A stretch of 64,000 nucleotides of DNA from Stenotrophomonas sp. 610A2 (lineage in GTDB: Bacteria > Pseudomonadota > Gammaproteobacteria > Xanthomonadales > Xanthomonadaceae), in assembly GCF_030549615.1 (NCBI RefSeq), contig NZ_CP130832.1, positions 3,348,001 to 3,412,000 on the forward strand, written 5' to 3'. How positions within the stretch are numbered: position 1 is the first letter of the stretch; the number at the start of each line of letters is the position of its first letter. Positions 36,948-47,481 of the stretch are shown here, in pieces. Below the pieces are notes generated by a model, which saw nothing but the letters and a program-made list of their open reading frames with translations, ran no database searches and had not been told where the DNA came from. Made by a program: the position numbers and the translations under genes.

Positions 36948-37466
36948 TTACTGCGCGGTGTAGACGATTTCGACGCGACGGTTCTGCGACCAGCAGGACT
37001 CGTTCGAATCGGTGCAGACCGGACGCTCTTCGCCGTAGGACACGACGGTCAGCTGCGAAGCCGAACCACCGTTGGCCTGCAGGGCCGAGTTCACGCCGTT
37101 GCCACGACGCTCGCCCAGGGCCTGGTTGTAAGCGCGGCTGCCGCGTTCGTCGGTGTTGCCCTGCAGGGTGATACGCGAGGACGGACGGTCACGCAGGTAC
37201 TTGGCGTGGCAAGCCATGATGGCCTGGAACTCCGGCTTCACGGTGTCCTGGTCCAGGTCGAAGTAAACAACGCGCTGACGCAGGCAGGCGTCGGTGTCCA
37301 GGTCGCCCGGGCCGTACAGGCCGGAGGTGGACGGGCCGGTCGGCTGGGTGGTCGAACCGGTATCAACCGGCGGCTGCGCCGGCTGTTCCTTCACCTTCTT
37401 CGAGCAGCCAGCAAGCGCGGCGACCGACAGCAGCGAAACGAGCAAAACACGAGTTGACTTGTTCAT
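36948..37466 (-). CDS. pal: Pal, peptidoglycan-associated outer-membrane lipoprotein
   Basis: A 172-residue lipoprotein. ATG 37466 is chosen over the longer open frame because it begins a proper lipoprotein signal (MNKSTRVLLVSLLSVAALAG, Cys21). The OmpA-like peptidoglycan-binding domain follows (VYFDLDQDTVKPEF, GNTDERGSRAYNQALGERR). The extra cysteines in DACLRQR, MACHAK and TDSNESCWSQ are seen in xanthomonad Pal. It anchors the outer membrane to the wall and binds TolB. Confidence 0.96.
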   Translation of the reverse strand: MNKSTRVLLVSLLSVAALAGCSKKVKEQPAQPPVDTGSTTQPTGPSTSGLYGPGDLDTDACLRQRVVYFDLDQDTVKPEFQAIMACHAKYLRDRPSSRITLQGNTDERGSRAYNQALGERRGNGVNSALQANGGSASQLTVVSYGEERPVCTDSNESCWSQNRRVEIVYTAQ

Positions 37467-37527
37467 GGCTATACCTAGTGGCTCCTGGCCAATGTTGGGA
37501 TTAATGCGGGGAAAGATTAACATTTTA

Positions 37528-38847
37528 TCAACGCGCGGTGCGGTACGGACCCCATGCCGGTTCGCGCACATCGCCATCAGCCAGCACCAGGCGCTGACGC
37601 ACCCGTCCATCGGCCGACACTTCATACAACACCCCACGCCCACCTTCACGAGCGGCGTACAGCACCATGCTCGCATTGGGCGCAAAACTCGGCGATTCGT
37701 CCAGCGAGCCCGGCGACAGCGTGCTCCAGCGCGGGGAACCCAGGCTGCTGTCCATCATCGCGATCTTGTAGCTGCTGCCGGCACCCTGCGCAACGGCGAT
37801 CTTCTTGCCGTCGAAGGATACGCTGGCCTTGGCATTGTAGTTGCCCTGGAAGGTCACCCGGCTGGCGCTGCCACCGGTGGACGCCACCTGGTAGATCTGC
37901 GGGCGGCCGCCGCGATCGGAGGTGAAGTACACCGAGCTGCCATCGGCGGACCAGGTCGGCTCGGTGTCGATGCCGAAGTGGTTGGTCAGCTGGGTCAGCT
38001 GCTTGCTGCCCAGGTCCATCACGTAGATTTCCGGGTTGCCACTGCGCGACAGGGCCAGCGCCAGGCGGCGGCCGTCCGGCGAGAACGACGGCGCACTGTT
38101 GATGCCGCGGAAGCTGGTCAGCAGCTCACGGCCACCGGTGGCGATGTCCTGCACATAGATGGAGGAGTTGCCGCGCTCGAAGCTGACGTAGGCGAGCTTG
38201 CGGCCGTCCGGGCTCCAGCTCGGCGACAGCAGTGGCTCGGCCGAGCGCACGATGGTCTGCGGGCTGTAGCCATCGGAATCGGCCACCATCAGCGCGTAGC
38301 GCATGTTGGCGCCGCTGCCGCTGGCAGTGATGTAGGCGATGCGGGTCCAGAAGGCACCGCGCACACCGGTGATCTTCTCGTAGATGGCATCGGCCATCTG
38401 GTGGGCGACGTCACGCATGGCGCTGGAACGGGCGGTCATCGCCAAGCCGAGCATACGCTCGCCCTTGGCCACGTCGAACAGTTCGTATTCCACGCGGTAG
38501 GCGCCGGCACCGGCGTCCTGTACCCGGCCGACAACCAGGAAATCCTGCTTCAGCGCGCGCCAGGTCGGGTATTGCACTTCGCTGCCGCGGCTCGGGCGCT
38601 CAACGATCTGCGCTTCGGGCAGGTTGCGGAACTGGCCGGAACGGTCCAGGTCGGCACGCACCACGGCGGCCACGTCGGTCTGTGGGGCACCGGCCGAGCC
38701 CTGGTAGGCCATCGGCACTACCGCGATCGGGGTTGCCGAGGCGTTGCCACCAGTGATTTCAATTTCCAAAGCGCCCTGCTGTGCCGCAGCCGCGAACGGC
38801 AACAACAGAACAGTAAGGGCGACCAGCCAGCGTGACAGATTCTTCAT
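37528..38847 (-). CDS. tolB: TolB, periplasmic beta-propeller of the Tol-Pal system
   Basis: A 439-residue periplasmic protein. ATG 38847 begins the signal peptide ([20 protein letters not shown]); the open frame upstream is not needed. An N-terminal D1 domain ([20 protein letters not shown]) is followed by a six-bladed WD40-like propeller with repeated [32 protein letters not shown] and [16 protein letters not shown] blades. It links TolA with Pal. The 157-bp gap to tolA could hold a separate promoter. Confidence 0.97.
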   Translation of the reverse strand: MKNLSRWLVALTVLLLPFAAAAQQGALEIEITGGNASATPIAVVPMAYQGSAGAPQTDVAAVVRADLDRSGQFRNLPEAQIVERPSRGSEVQYPTWRALKQDFLVVGRVQDAGAGAYRVEYELFDVAKGERMLGLAMTARSSAMRDVAHQMADAIYEKITGVRGAFWTRIAYITASGSGANMRYALMVADSDGYSPQTIVRSAEPLLSPSWSPDGRKLAYVSFERGNSSIYVQDIATGGRELLTSFRGINSAPSFSPDGRRLALALSRSGNPEIYVMDLGSKQLTQLTNHFGIDTEPTWSADGSSVYFTSDRGGRPQIYQVASTGGSASRVTFQGNYNAKASVSFDGKKIAVAQGAGSSYKIAMMDSSLGSPRWSTLSPGSLDESPSFAPNASMVLYAAREGGRGVLYEVSADGRVRQRLVLADGDVREPAWGPYRTAR

Positions 38848-39004
38848 GAGGCGCTCAGCAGTACGAGTGAAGATGAAAGAGGGATAGCAGCAGACAGATG
38901 AACATTTTCGCAATCGTGAACGAAAGTCATGTGAAATCCACTGGTTACCGCCCCCGATATTAAATTTCCAATGAAACCAGTTGCATGCCTGAAGCGGCCA
39001 GCAC

Positions 39005-40072
39005 TCAATCCTGAGCGGTGAATGTAAACAACAGTTCGCGCCGGAACACCGTTTCGTAACCCCGGAACGGCAGCGGCTGTGCCCTCAGCACGGCACGCTC
39101 GATTGAATCCTGCGCTGCCGCGTCCATCGCGCAACCCGGCTGCACCTCGGCGCTGGCCACACCGCCACCTGGCAACTGCTTGATCAGGATCCTGCAACGG
39201 GTGCCGTTGGGGACATTGTCAGGCCGGGTCCACTGCGCAACCACCGCCTGCTGGATCGCAGCAGCATATTTGGCGGTGAGGTCGTTGCTGGTGCCGCCCT
39301 GCCCCGGCGACGGCGTGCTCGGACCGCTGCTACCGCTGCTGGTCGCCGTTGCCTGCGCACGGGCGCGCGCGTCGGCCACCTGGCGCAGACGCTGCTCGGC
39401 CAATTTGGCTTCGCGCTCGGCCTGCTCGCGCTTGCGGCGGATCTCGGCGATCTTCTGCTGGCGCTCCTGCTCGGCCTGGGCCTCACTGGCCTGGCGCTGC
39501 TGGTCGGCGAGCTTCTTGCGGTCGGCCTCTTCCTGCTGCTTGGCCAGGCGCAGTTTCTGCTCGGCCTCTTCCACGCGCTTGCGCTCGGTCAGGTCGATCT
39601 GCTCCTGGCGACGCTTGGCTTCCTGCTCCTGCCTGGCCTTTTCCTGCGAGATGGCCAGCGCACTCACCCGCTCCTGGTCCACATTGTCCGGCTGGGCAAT
39701 GCGCTCCTGGGCGTTGTGCTGCTGCGGGGTCGGGGCGTCCTGCGGCCTGGGCTCGGGGATGGGCTGCGGCGGCGGCACGGTGTCTTCCGGCACCGGCTCG
39801 GGCTGGGCTTCTTCCACCGGCTCGGGCAGATCCGGCAATTTTTCCGAGGCACGCAGGGCCTGCCGCGCGGCCGAGGCTTCGGCGGCGGACAGCTGCATGT
39901 TGGCCTCAAGCGCCGGATCACCAGCGGCAGCCTCGGTGCTGCGCGAAGGCGACCATACCCAGGCAATGATGAAGATAGCCGCCACCAACAGATGTACCAG
40001 CAGGGCCAATACGACCGGCAGGCCCCACTCGTTGCGGTTGTCGTGCGGCGGTGGCAGTGCGTCAGCGTGCAT
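39005..40072 (-). CDS. tolA: TolA, inner-membrane energy-transducing protein
   Basis: A 355-residue protein with one N-terminal membrane helix (about 18-40), a long charged Glu/Lys/Gln/Ala helical domain II (about 140-250) and a C-terminal domain III ([20 protein letters not shown] ... [20 protein letters not shown]). It spans the periplasm to couple the TolQR motor to TolB-Pal. In the membrane helix His27 is present, but the residue four positions before it is Ala23. E. coli TolA has Ser18 there (SHLS motif). Its start overlaps the end of tolR by 11 bp. Confidence 0.95.
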   Translation of the reverse strand: MHADALPPPHDNRNEWGLPVVLALLVHLLVAAIFIIAWVWSPSRSTEAAAGDPALEANMQLSAAEASAARQALRASEKLPDLPEPVEEAQPEPVPEDTVPPPQPIPEPRPQDAPTPQQHNAQERIAQPDNVDQERVSALAISQEKARQEQEAKRRQEQIDLTERKRVEEAEQKLRLAKQQEEADRKKLADQQRQASEAQAEQERQQKIAEIRRKREQAEREAKLAEQRLRQVADARARAQATATSSGSSGPSTPSPGQGGTSNDLTAKYAAAIQQAVVAQWTRPDNVPNGTRCRILIKQLPGGGVASAEVQPGCAMDAAAQDSIERAVLRAQPLPFRGYETVFRRELLFTFTAQD

Positions 40073-40490
40073 CGGTCGCCAGACCCACCTTTTCGATCTT
40101 CGCGGCCTTGATCACGTCCATGGCGTCCATGACCTTTTCATAGGCCACGCTCTTGTCGGCAGCCACGATCACGCGAAGTTCCTTGTCCTGCGAGGCCAAG
40201 GCGCTCAACTGCGCCTGCAGCGCGGCAGCGTCCATGGCTTGCGGGTCCTTGGCTTCGGGCAGTTTCAGGCTCATCTGGCCGTCGGCACGGACCGAGACCA
40301 CGATCGGGTCCTGCTTGCTCTCCAACGCCTTGGCGGTGGAACTGGGCAGGTCGACCTCGAAACTGAGGGTCAGCAGCGGCGCGGTCACCATGAAGATGAT
40401 CAGCAGCACGAGCATGACGTCGATATACGGCACGACGTTGATCTCGGACTTGAGCTTGCGGCGCTTGCGGCGGGGAATGGCGGCGGTCAT
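40062..40490 (-). CDS. tolR: TolR, proton-channel subunit of the Tol motor
   Basis: A 142-residue ExbD/TolR family protein with one membrane helix near residues 19-41. It contains Asp24 in VPYIDVMLVLLIIFM, the proton-carrying residue. A periplasmic domain ends in RVIVAADKSVAYEKVMDAMD. It works with TolQ to energise TolA. The gene follows tolQ by 38 bp and overlaps tolA. Confidence 0.97.
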   Translation of the reverse strand: MTAAIPRRKRRKLKSEINVVPYIDVMLVLLIIFMVTAPLLTLSFEVDLPSSTAKALESKQDPIVVSVRADGQMSLKLPEAKDPQAMDAAALQAQLSALASQDKELRVIVAADKSVAYEKVMDAMDVIKAAKIEKVGLATDAR

Positions 40491-40528
40491 AGATGGGCTC
40501 CTGCGGTCAGAGGAAGGCGCTGGCGCAC

Positions 40529-41311
40529 TTACTCTTCGCTGCCGCTCTGCTGGCGCTGCAGGATGGAGCTGAACTCCTCGGCGAAGGTCTCATAGCGCAC
40601 CGACAGCCGCTCGACGCGGGTGGTGAAGCGGTTATAGGCCCACACCGCCGGAATGGCCACGAACAGGCCGATCGCGGTGGCGAACAGGGCTTCGGAGATA
40701 CCCGGTGCAACCGAGGCGATACCGGCCTGCTCACCGCTGCTGATCATGTCGTGCATGGTCACCATGATGCCGAACACGGTGCCGACCAGACCCACGTAGG
40801 GCGCGGTGGAACCGATATTGGCCAGCAGTTCCAGGTTGCGTTCCAGCCCATCCACTTCGCGGGCGTAGGTGGTACGCATGGCGCGCTGTGCGCCTTCCAG
40901 CTGGGTGCGGCCATCAAAGGCGCGCCGGCCCTGCAGGCGCGAATACTCGCGGAAACCGGCTTCGAAAATGGCTTCCAGGCCATCAACCTGGCGGTTGCGG
41001 TCGGTGGCCGAGGAATACAGCTTGCCAAGGTCAGCACCGGACCAGAAGCGGTTCTCGAACTCGCTGGCCTCGTTGTCGGCGGCCTTGAACACACGGGCCT
41101 TGCGGAAAATGATCACCCAGCTGATGAACGAACCTGCCAGCAACAGCAGCACGATCAGCTTGACCGGGATACTGGCCTTGATCATCAGGTCCAAATAGTT
41201 GATGCCGCCGCCATGGCTGGCCTGCGCCACGGTCTGCGCGGCGGCGGCGCTGACGTCGGCCGGCAGGACCTCGGTCACGGTGGCCTGCAGGGCCAGAAGC
41301 AAAGCGATCAT
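40529..41311 (-). CDS. tolQ: TolQ, motor subunit of the Tol system
   Basis: A 260-residue MotA/TolQ/ExbB family inner-membrane protein with three membrane segments: one near residues 43-62 (IPVKLIVLLLLAGSFISWVI) and two in the C-terminal half (IGSTAPYVGLVGTVFGIM and ISEALFATAIGLFVAIPAVW). It forms the proton channel with TolR. It starts 20 bp after ybgC, continuing the classical ybgC-tolQRAB-pal-cpoB order. Confidence 0.97.
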   Translation of the reverse strand: MIALLLALQATVTEVLPADVSAAAAQTVAQASHGGGINYLDLMIKASIPVKLIVLLLLAGSFISWVIIFRKARVFKAADNEASEFENRFWSGADLGKLYSSATDRNRQVDGLEAIFEAGFREYSRLQGRRAFDGRTQLEGAQRAMRTTYAREVDGLERNLELLANIGSTAPYVGLVGTVFGIMVTMHDMISSGEQAGIASVAPGISEALFATAIGLFVAIPAVWAYNRFTTRVERLSVRYETFAEEFSSILQRQQSGSEE

Positions 41312-41331
41312 CCGATCTTCCTCAGTGTTGC

Positions 41332-41757
41332 TTAAGCGGGTTGTGTTTGAAGGGGTTTCAGTACTGCGTAAAGCGTGTCATCCAGCGCCTGCGGACGGAA
41401 GTCGCGGGCACCGACGGCGGCAAGGCGGACCTGTGCCGTCGCCAGCACCTGGTCCTCGCGCATCACCGCCTGCGCCATCAGCAGGCTGGCCCGCCGGCAC
41501 TGCAGCAGTTCCACCGTGGTGGTCAGCGCATCGTCCAGCTTGGCCGGCTTCAGGAAATTCAGGTTCATGGCACGGACCACGAATACCTGGCCGTCACCGC
41601 AACGCATGGCTTCCTGACCATAGCCGAGGGCGCGCATCCATTCGGTCCTTGCCCTCTCCATGAAGGCCACGTAGCGGGCGTGGTACACCACGCCGCCAGC
41701 GTCGGTATCTTCCCAGTAAATGCGTGTCGGCCAACTGAACCGAGACTCATTCGTCAT
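41332..41757 (-). CDS. ybgC: YbgC, acyl-CoA thioesterase of the Tol-Pal cluster
   Basis: A 141-residue hot-dog fold thioesterase. The family signature with the active aspartate and histidine is seen in [20 protein letters not shown]. It hydrolyses short acyl-CoA or acyl-ACP thioesters and is linked to phospholipid metabolism in other bacteria. Its start overlaps the 3' end of ruvB by 11 bp, which ties the ruv and tol genes into one transcript. Confidence 0.95.
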   Translation of the reverse strand: MTNESRFSWPTRIYWEDTDAGGVVYHARYVAFMERARTEWMRALGYGQEAMRCGDGQVFVVRAMNLNFLKPAKLDDALTTTVELLQCRRASLLMAQAVMREDQVLATAQVRLAAVGARDFRPQALDDTLYAVLKPLQTQPA

Positions 41758-42793
41758 CGCGCTGCTCCGCGAACAGGTCCACCGGAGCCGGTGCAGCCTT
41801 GGGTTTGAGGCCCAGATGGCGGTAAGCCTTGCTGGTGGCCATGCGCCCGCGGGCGGTGCGCACCAGGAAGCCCTGCTGGATCAGGAAGGGCTCAACCACG
41901 TCTTCCAGGGTGCCGCGCTCCTCGGAAAGGGCCGCCGCCATCGATTCGACCCCGACCGGGCCGCCATCGAAATATTCCACCAGGGTTCGCAGCATGCGCC
42001 GATCGAGCTCATCGAAGCCTTCCGGATCGACCTTGAGCATCTGCATCGCCGCCTGCGCCACCGTCTGGTCGATATGCCCACCGGCCTTGACCTGCGCGTA
42101 ATCGCGCACGCGCCGCAGCAGCCGGTTGGCGATACGCGGGGTGCCGCGCGAGCGGCGGGCGATCTCGCCGGCGCCTTCGGCACTGCAATCGATGCCAAGG
42201 ATGGCCGCGGAACGCCGCACGATGCGGGTCAGTTCATCGGCCGAATAGAACTCCAGCCGCTGCACGATGCCGAAGCGGTCGCGCAGCGGCGCGGTCAGCA
42301 GGCCGGCACGGGTGGTGGCGCCAATCAGGGTGAACGGCGGCAGATCGAGCTTGATCGAGCGCGCGGCCGGGCCGTCGCCGATCATGATGTCGATCTGGAA
42401 GTCTTCCATCGCCGGGTACAGCACTTCCTCGACCACCGGCGAGAGGCGGTGGATTTCGTCGATGAACAAGACGTCATGCGGCTGCAGATTGGTCAGCAGC
42501 GCGGCCAGATCACCGGCTTTTTCGATCACCGGGCCGGAGGTGACACGCAGCGCCACGCCCAGCTCGTTGGCGATGACGTGGCTCAACGTGGTCTTGCCCA
42601 GCCCGGGCGGGCCGAAGATCAGCACATGATCCAGCGCCTCGCGGCGTGCCTTGGCGGCCTGGATATAGATATCCATCTGCTCACGCACCGGTGCCTGGCC
42701 GAGGTAATCGGCCAGGGTGCGCGGGCGGATGCTGGCGTCGGCGGCGTCGTCCTCGCGGGTCGCGCCGGCGCCGATGATGCGGTCGTCAGTCAT
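41747..42793 (-). CDS. ruvB: RuvB, Holliday-junction branch-migration motor
   Basis: A 348-residue AAA+ ATPase. Walker A is [16 protein letters not shown], Walker B is [16 protein letters not shown], sensor 1 is [12 protein letters not shown], and a winged-helix domain is C-terminal ([13 protein letters not shown]). With RuvA it migrates Holliday junctions. It is separated from ruvA by the kup gene, unlike in E. coli where they adjoin. It is coupled by overlap to ybgC. Confidence 0.98.
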   Translation of the reverse strand: MTDDRIIGAGATREDDAADASIRPRTLADYLGQAPVREQMDIYIQAAKARREALDHVLIFGPPGLGKTTLSHVIANELGVALRVTSGPVIEKAGDLAALLTNLQPHDVLFIDEIHRLSPVVEEVLYPAMEDFQIDIMIGDGPAARSIKLDLPPFTLIGATTRAGLLTAPLRDRFGIVQRLEFYSADELTRIVRRSAAILGIDCSAEGAGEIARRSRGTPRIANRLLRRVRDYAQVKAGGHIDQTVAQAAMQMLKVDPEGFDELDRRMLRTLVEYFDGGPVGVESMAAALSEERGTLEDVVEPFLIQQGFLVRTARGRMATSKAYRHLGLKPKAAPAPVDLFAEQRDDE

Positions 42794-42826
42794 TTCTCAA
42801 TTATGCGCCAAGCGCGTCGCATCCGA

Positions 42827-44752
42827 TCAGATTTCCACCTGCGCGCCCAGCTCCACCAGCCGGTTGCCCGGAATGCGGAAGAAGCCGGTAGCCGGTGCCG
42901 CGTTGCGGTGCATGAAGGCGAACAGCTTGTCGCGCCAGATCGGCATGCCACGGTTGGCGCTGGCCACGATGGTCTCGCGGCTGGCGAAGAAGGTGGTATC
43001 CATCGGGTCGAAATAGATGCCGCCGTGGTCGCAGGAGCGCATCAGCGCCAGCGGGATGTCCGGGGTTTCCATGAAGCCATAGCGGACATAGACGCGGTAG
43101 AACTCATCGCCCACCGAATCGATGCGCAGGCGCTGGCCGTCGGCCGCGTACGGCATCGGCAGGGTTTCCACGTGCAGGAACACATTGCGCTCGTGCAGCA
43201 CCTTGTTGTGCTTGAGGTTGTGCATCAACGCATGCGGAACCACGGTCGGGTCGGCAGTCAGGAACACCGCCGTACCCGGCACCCGCACCGGCGGTGCCAG
43301 CATCAGGCCCGGCAGGAAGGTGTCCAGGCGGATACCGTCCTTGCGGATCTCATCCCGCAGCAGCTCGCGGCCACGCCGCCAGGTGCGCATCATCGTGAAC
43401 AGCACCAGGCCCAGCACCAGCGGGAACCAGGCGCCCTGCAGCAGCTTGGCGCCATTGGCGATCACGAAGCCCAGGTCGATGAAGAGGAACACCACGCACA
43501 AGGCGATGATGGCGTGGCGCGCACGCGGCCACAGCACCCGCGCCACCAGTGCCAGCAACAAGGTATCGATCAGCATCGTGCCCGAGACCGAGATGCCATA
43601 GGCCACGGCCAGGTTGCTGGAGCTGCGGAAGGCCAGCACCAGCCCGAATACCATCACTGCCAAGCCCCAGTTGATACCCGGGATGTAGATCTGGCCGATG
43701 GTGTCGTGCGAGGTATGCAGGATGCGCATGCGCGGGATGTAACCCAGCTGCATGGCCTGGCGCGACACCGAGAACGCACCGGTGATCACCGACTGGCTGG
43801 CAATGACCGCCGCCGCCGTCGCCAGCAGGATCATCGGGATCAACGCCCAGCCCGGCACCGCCTCGAAGAACGGATTGGCCACCGCATCCGGACGCTGCAA
43901 CACCAGCGCGCCCTGCCCCAGGTAGTTGAGCACCAGGCACGGCAGCACGAAGAAATACCAGGCATGGCGGATCGGCGGCGCACCAAAGTGGCCCATGTCC
44001 GCATACAGCGCCTCGCCACCGGTTACCGCCAGCACCACCGCGCCGAGGATGAAGACACCGTGCCAGCCATGCTCCATGAAGAAGCGTGCCGCCCACAGCG
44101 GGTTGAAGGCCTTGAGCACCTCCGGTGCGGCAATCACGTTCCAGATGCCGATCGCGGCCAGCGACAGGAACCAGATTGTCATCACCGGGCCAAACACCTT
44201 GCCTACCTTCTCGGTACCAAAGCGCTGCGCGGCGAACACCGCAGCCAGCACCACCAGGGTGATAGGCACGACGAAATGGCTCAGGCCCGGCGCCGCGACC
44301 TCCAGGCCTTCGACTGCGCCCAGCACCGAAATTGCGGGCGTGATCACGCCGTCACCGAAGAACAGCGAAGCACCGAAAATGCCGAGAATGCCGACCACAT
44401 AGGCTGATCGCGAGCCGTTGCGCAGGGTGCGCTGGGCCAACGCCATCAAGGCCATGATGCCGCCCTCGCCGTCATTGTCGGCGCGCATGATGATGGTCAC
44501 GTACTTGAGCGTGACCACCATGTTCAAGGCCCAGAACGCCAGCGACAGCACGCCGAGTACGGTGTCGTGGTCGCTGTTGAGGCCGTAGTGCGGCGAGAAC
44601 GCCTCCTTCAGGGTGTACAGCGGGCTGGTGCCGATATCGCCGAACACCACGCCGATGGCACCGACGACCAGCGCCATGCCGCCGGCGGCACCGCCGTGAC
44701 CGTGGCCATGGCCTTGAGTTGAAGATTCAGACGTGGAGGAAGCGTGGGACAT
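42827..44752 (-). CDS. kup: Kup-family potassium uptake permease
   Basis: A 641-residue membrane protein with about 12 transmembrane helices in the first 450 residues and a soluble C-terminal domain. The start of the transporter core is [20 protein letters not shown], with later [20 protein letters not shown] and [20 protein letters not shown] segments. Length is typical. It imports K+ with protons at low affinity. It lies between ruvA (35 bp upstream) and ruvB (33 bp downstream) on the same strand and is likely in that transcript. Confidence 0.97.
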   Translation of the reverse strand: MSHASSTSESSTQGHGHGHGGAAGGMALVVGAIGVVFGDIGTSPLYTLKEAFSPHYGLNSDHDTVLGVLSLAFWALNMVVTLKYVTIIMRADNDGEGGIMALMALAQRTLRNGSRSAYVVGILGIFGASLFFGDGVITPAISVLGAVEGLEVAAPGLSHFVVPITLVVLAAVFAAQRFGTEKVGKVFGPVMTIWFLSLAAIGIWNVIAAPEVLKAFNPLWAARFFMEHGWHGVFILGAVVLAVTGGEALYADMGHFGAPPIRHAWYFFVLPCLVLNYLGQGALVLQRPDAVANPFFEAVPGWALIPMILLATAAAVIASQSVITGAFSVSRQAMQLGYIPRMRILHTSHDTIGQIYIPGINWGLAVMVFGLVLAFRSSSNLAVAYGISVSGTMLIDTLLLALVARVLWPRARHAIIALCVVFLFIDLGFVIANGAKLLQGAWFPLVLGLVLFTMMRTWRRGRELLRDEIRKDGIRLDTFLPGLMLAPPVRVPGTAVFLTADPTVVPHALMHNLKHNKVLHERNVFLHVETLPMPYAADGQRLRIDSVGDEFYRVYVRYGFMETPDIPLALMRSCDHGGIYFDPMDTTFFASRETIVASANRGMPIWRDKLFAFMHRNAAPATGFFRIPGNRLVELGAQVEI

Positions 44753-44787
44753 GGCGATCTCGGGTTGGCGTCATGCTGCCGAAGGGG

Positions 44788-45375
44788 TTAACGCAGCGCT
44801 GCCTGCAGCGCTTTACGGATGACCGTGGCGACATCATCGCCCTCGGCACCGGCATCGCGCGCCATCTTGGCGGCCTCCGCCGGTTTATAGCCCAGTTGCT
44901 GCAACGCCACTGTCGCCTCGGACACCGCATCGGCGCCCAACTGGCCAGCAATCGGGGCGCCGCCACCGGTGAAATTGGCCGCACGGTCACGCAGCTCGAC
45001 CACCATGCGCTCTGCAGTCTTCTTGCCTATACCCGGGATCCGGGTCAGCGCGGTGACATCGCCGGTCTGGATCAGCCGCGCGAACTCGTCGACGCTGGCC
45101 CCGGACAACACCGCCAGCGCGATCTTGGCGCCGATGCCCGAGACCTTCTGCACGTCGCGGAACAGCCGCCGTTCGCCCTCGCGCAGGAAGCCATAAAGCG
45201 AGACGCTGTCTTCCTTCTGCGCGTAATGGGTGAACAGGATCACCTCGCGACCGACATCGGGCAGGTCGTAGAAGGTGCTCATCGGCGCCTCCAGCTCATA
45301 ACCGACGCCATTGACGTCAATCACCAGCCACGGCGGGGCCTTGTAGGCGAGGATGCCGCGCAGGCGACCGATCAT
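44788..45375 (-). CDS. ruvA: RuvA, Holliday-junction binding protein
   Basis: A 195-residue protein. ATG 45375 is preferred over the longer open frame because it begins the standard [20 protein letters not shown]. The OB-fold domain I is followed by two helix-hairpin-helix motifs ([20 protein letters not shown], then [20 protein letters not shown]) and a C-terminal domain III that contacts RuvB. It begins 10 bp after ruvC. Confidence 0.97.
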   Translation of the reverse strand: MIGRLRGILAYKAPPWLVIDVNGVGYELEAPMSTFYDLPDVGREVILFTHYAQKEDSVSLYGFLREGERRLFRDVQKVSGIGAKIALAVLSGASVDEFARLIQTGDVTALTRIPGIGKKTAERMVVELRDRAANFTGGGAPIAGQLGADAVSEATVALQQLGYKPAEAAKMARDAGAEGDDVATVIRKALQAALR

Positions 45376-45385
45376 GCGAAATACC

Positions 45386-45907
45386 TCATTTCCGACTCCA
45401 AGCCTGGCGCACATCCACTCCCAGCCGGTTGGCCGTGGCGCGGACATGCGCATGCGTAATGGCCACCGCCAGTGCGTCGGCGGCATCTGCCTGTAATTTG
45501 CCCTGCAGGTTCAGCATCAAACCCACCATATGCTGCACCTGCTGCTTTTCCGCGCCGCCGCGGCCGACCACGGCCAGCTTGATCTCGGTGGCGGCGTATT
45601 CGCTGACCTGCAGGTCGCGCATCACCACCGCACACACTGCCGCGCCACGCGCCTGACCCAGCTTCAGCGCCGAATCGGCATTCTTGGCCATGAACACCTT
45701 CTCGATCGCCACTTCCTGCGGCTGGAACTCCTCGATCAAGGCGTGCAGCCCGTGCGCCAGCAGCCGCAGACGCTGCGGGAAATCCGCCGCCCCCAGCAGC
45801 ACCAAAGGCGCATGGTGGACGTGGCGGGCACGGCCATTGGCGTCGATGTCGATGATGCCGACGCCGGTGCGTTGCGAGCCGGGATCAATGCCAAGGATGC
45901 GGGTCAT
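45386..45907 (-). CDS. ruvC: RuvC, Holliday-junction resolvase
   Basis: A 173-residue RNase-H fold endonuclease that cuts Holliday junctions at the RuvAB complex. Catalytic acidic residues are visible: Asp8 in [13 protein letters not shown], Glu in [11 protein letters not shown] and the Asp pair in [15 protein letters not shown]. An intrinsic terminator lies just upstream, between yebC and ruvC, so ruvC probably starts its own transcript. Confidence 0.97.
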   Translation of the reverse strand: MTRILGIDPGSQRTGVGIIDIDANGRARHVHHAPLVLLGAADFPQRLRLLAHGLHALIEEFQPQEVAIEKVFMAKNADSALKLGQARGAAVCAVVMRDLQVSEYAATEIKLAVVGRGGAEKQQVQHMVGLMLNLQGKLQADAADALAVAITHAHVRATANRLGVDVRQAWSRK

Positions 45908-45922
45908 GCTGCCTCTATCAGT

Positions 45923-45954
45923 AAAAAACGGCGCCCAGCATGGCCGGACGCCGT
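45923..45954 (-). terminator. Rho-independent terminator between yebC and ruvC
   Basis: On the minus strand ACGGCGTCC and GGGCGCCGT form a stem around a ten-base loop, followed by TTTTTT. It starts about 27 bp after the yebC stop codon and ends 15 bp before the ruvC start codon. Confidence 0.85.
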
Positions 45955-45980
45955 CTCACCCGGTGGGACCGGGCGGATCG

Positions 45981-46712
45981 TCAGACCCGCTCCAGGCCTG
46001 CCTGGTCGACGTTGGAATACACGTCCTGCACATCGTCCAGGTCTTCGAGCATGTCCAGCAGCTTCTTCACCTGCACGGCGGTGTCGGCATCGACGGCGAC
46101 GTCGTTGTCGGCCCGGAAAGTGATCTCGCTGTGGTCCGGCACCAACTTGGCGGCGGCCATCGCGTCCTTCACCGCCTGGAAGGCTTCCGGTGCGGTGATG
46201 ACGTCGATCGAACCGTCTTCTGGATAGACCGCGATATCGTCGGCACCTGCCTCGATCGCCGCCTCGGTGATGGCTTCCTCATCTGCACCGGGGGCATAAC
46301 TCAGCACACCCAGCCGCTTGAACATGAACGACACCGAGCCTTCGGTGCCCATGTTGCCGCCGCACTTGCTGAAGGCATGGCGTACGTCGGCCACGGTACG
46401 CACGCGGTTGTCGGTCAGGCAGTCGACGATCACGGCGATGCCGCCCGGGGCGTAGCCCTCGTAGCGCACTTCCTCGTACTCCACGCCTTCCAGCTCACCG
46501 GTGGCCTTCTTGATCGCGCGCTCGATGACATCCTTGGTCATGTTCGCAGCCAGGCCCTTGTCCATCGCCACGCGCAGACGCGGGTTGTTGTTTGGGTCGC
46601 CTCCACCACCGCGGGCAGCAACGCTGATCTCCCGGATGATTTTGGTGAAAATCTTGCCGCGCTTCGCGTCATTCGCGTTTTTGCGACCTTCGATGGAAGG
46701 ACCTCGACCCAT
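45981..46712 (-). CDS. yebC: YebC/PmpR-family protein
   Basis: A 243-residue member of the TACO1/YebC family. ATG 46712 ([20 protein letters not shown]) aligns with the E. coli start, so the five extra upstream codons are not used. The family signature [20 protein letters not shown] and the segment [20 protein letters not shown] are present. Members act as transcription regulators or help translation of polyproline stretches. It is next to ruvC as in E. coli. Confidence 0.96.
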   Translation of the reverse strand: MGRGPSIEGRKNANDAKRGKIFTKIIREISVAARGGGGDPNNNPRLRVAMDKGLAANMTKDVIERAIKKATGELEGVEYEEVRYEGYAPGGIAVIVDCLTDNRVRTVADVRHAFSKCGGNMGTEGSVSFMFKRLGVLSYAPGADEEAITEAAIEAGADDIAVYPEDGSIDVITAPEAFQAVKDAMAAAKLVPDHSEITFRADNDVAVDADTAVQVKKLLDMLEDLDDVQDVYSNVDQAGLERV

Positions 46713-46776
46713 GGGAATACCGTACATCTGTCAGGAACAGGACGGTAATTCTACCTGATCCCCTGCCCCGGCCCCG

Positions 46777-47463
46777 TCATTGGCCGCTGACGGCAGCTGC
46801 CGGCGCAAACCGACCCCGGCGCAGGAAGCCTGCAGTCAGCGTGGCCACCTCGGGCGACAACACCAGCCCGCTATGGCTGACCGGCACCACGCAATGGTCA
46901 GCCAAGCCCGGCAGGCGCGTTTCGGCCAGGCCCACGGTGCCATCGGATTCGCCATCCAGCGCTCCCATCATCGCGCCCAGCCCATGCGCCACCGAACCTG
47001 CGATCAGGCCAACCTCGGCCTGCCCCTGCCAATCGGGCAAACCATGCAGCAGCAGGTCGCCGCTGCGCCCCAAGGCCGCCAACCAGCCATGTTCGGCCAA
47101 TGAGCGGGCGGTGCCACTGCCGCGCAGCGGTGAACCGAGGCAGACCACGCGCGGCACTTCCAGCTCCGGCGCCCGCCGCAATGCCTCCAAAGCGACCAGA
47201 CCGCCCAGGCTGTGCCCGACCAGGGATACCGGGCCGTGCGCGCGCAGACGCCGCACCAGCTGTGGCACCGCCTGCTCCGGACCACCGAACACGCTGGCGT
47301 AACCAAACGTATCCACCACGAAGCCCTGCGTGCGCAGGCGCCACGCCAGCGGCAGCAGCCAGGAGCGGGTGTTCCAGATGCCGTGCAGGATCAAGACACG
47401 GGGGCGCGGGGAGTTCTGCAATGCCATGCGCGCAGTTTCCGCCATCCGCCTTGCCCGCCACAA
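46777..47463 (-). CDS. Alpha/beta hydrolase
   Basis: A 228-residue serine hydrolase with the classic nucleophile elbow GHSLGG (Ser85), an oxyanion region VLILHGIWNTRSW, a likely acid in GESDGTVGLAET and a likely catalytic histidine in VPVSHSGLVLS. No signal peptide. Start could be ATG 47463 or internal Met13. The substrate is not identifiable. It is the last gene before the TonB-dependent receptor, on the same strand, 18 bp away. Confidence 0.85.
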   Translation of the reverse strand: MWRARRMAETARMALQNSPRPRVLILHGIWNTRSWLLPLAWRLRTQGFVVDTFGYASVFGGPEQAVPQLVRRLRAHGPVSLVGHSLGGLVALEALRRAPELEVPRVVCLGSPLRGSGTARSLAEHGWLAALGRSGDLLLHGLPDWQGQAEVGLIAGSVAHGLGAMMGALDGESDGTVGLAETRLPGLADHCVVPVSHSGLVLSPEVATLTAGFLRRGRFAPAAAVSGQ

Positions 47464-47481
47464 CGGCTGGCGACAACGCCT

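Noticed and set aside
41720..44407. 895-codon open frame on the plus strand
   Set aside because: It lies antisense to ruvB and kup, spans their junction, and encodes a His/Arg/Gln-rich sequence without any domain. It is a by-product of high GC in the complementary frame.
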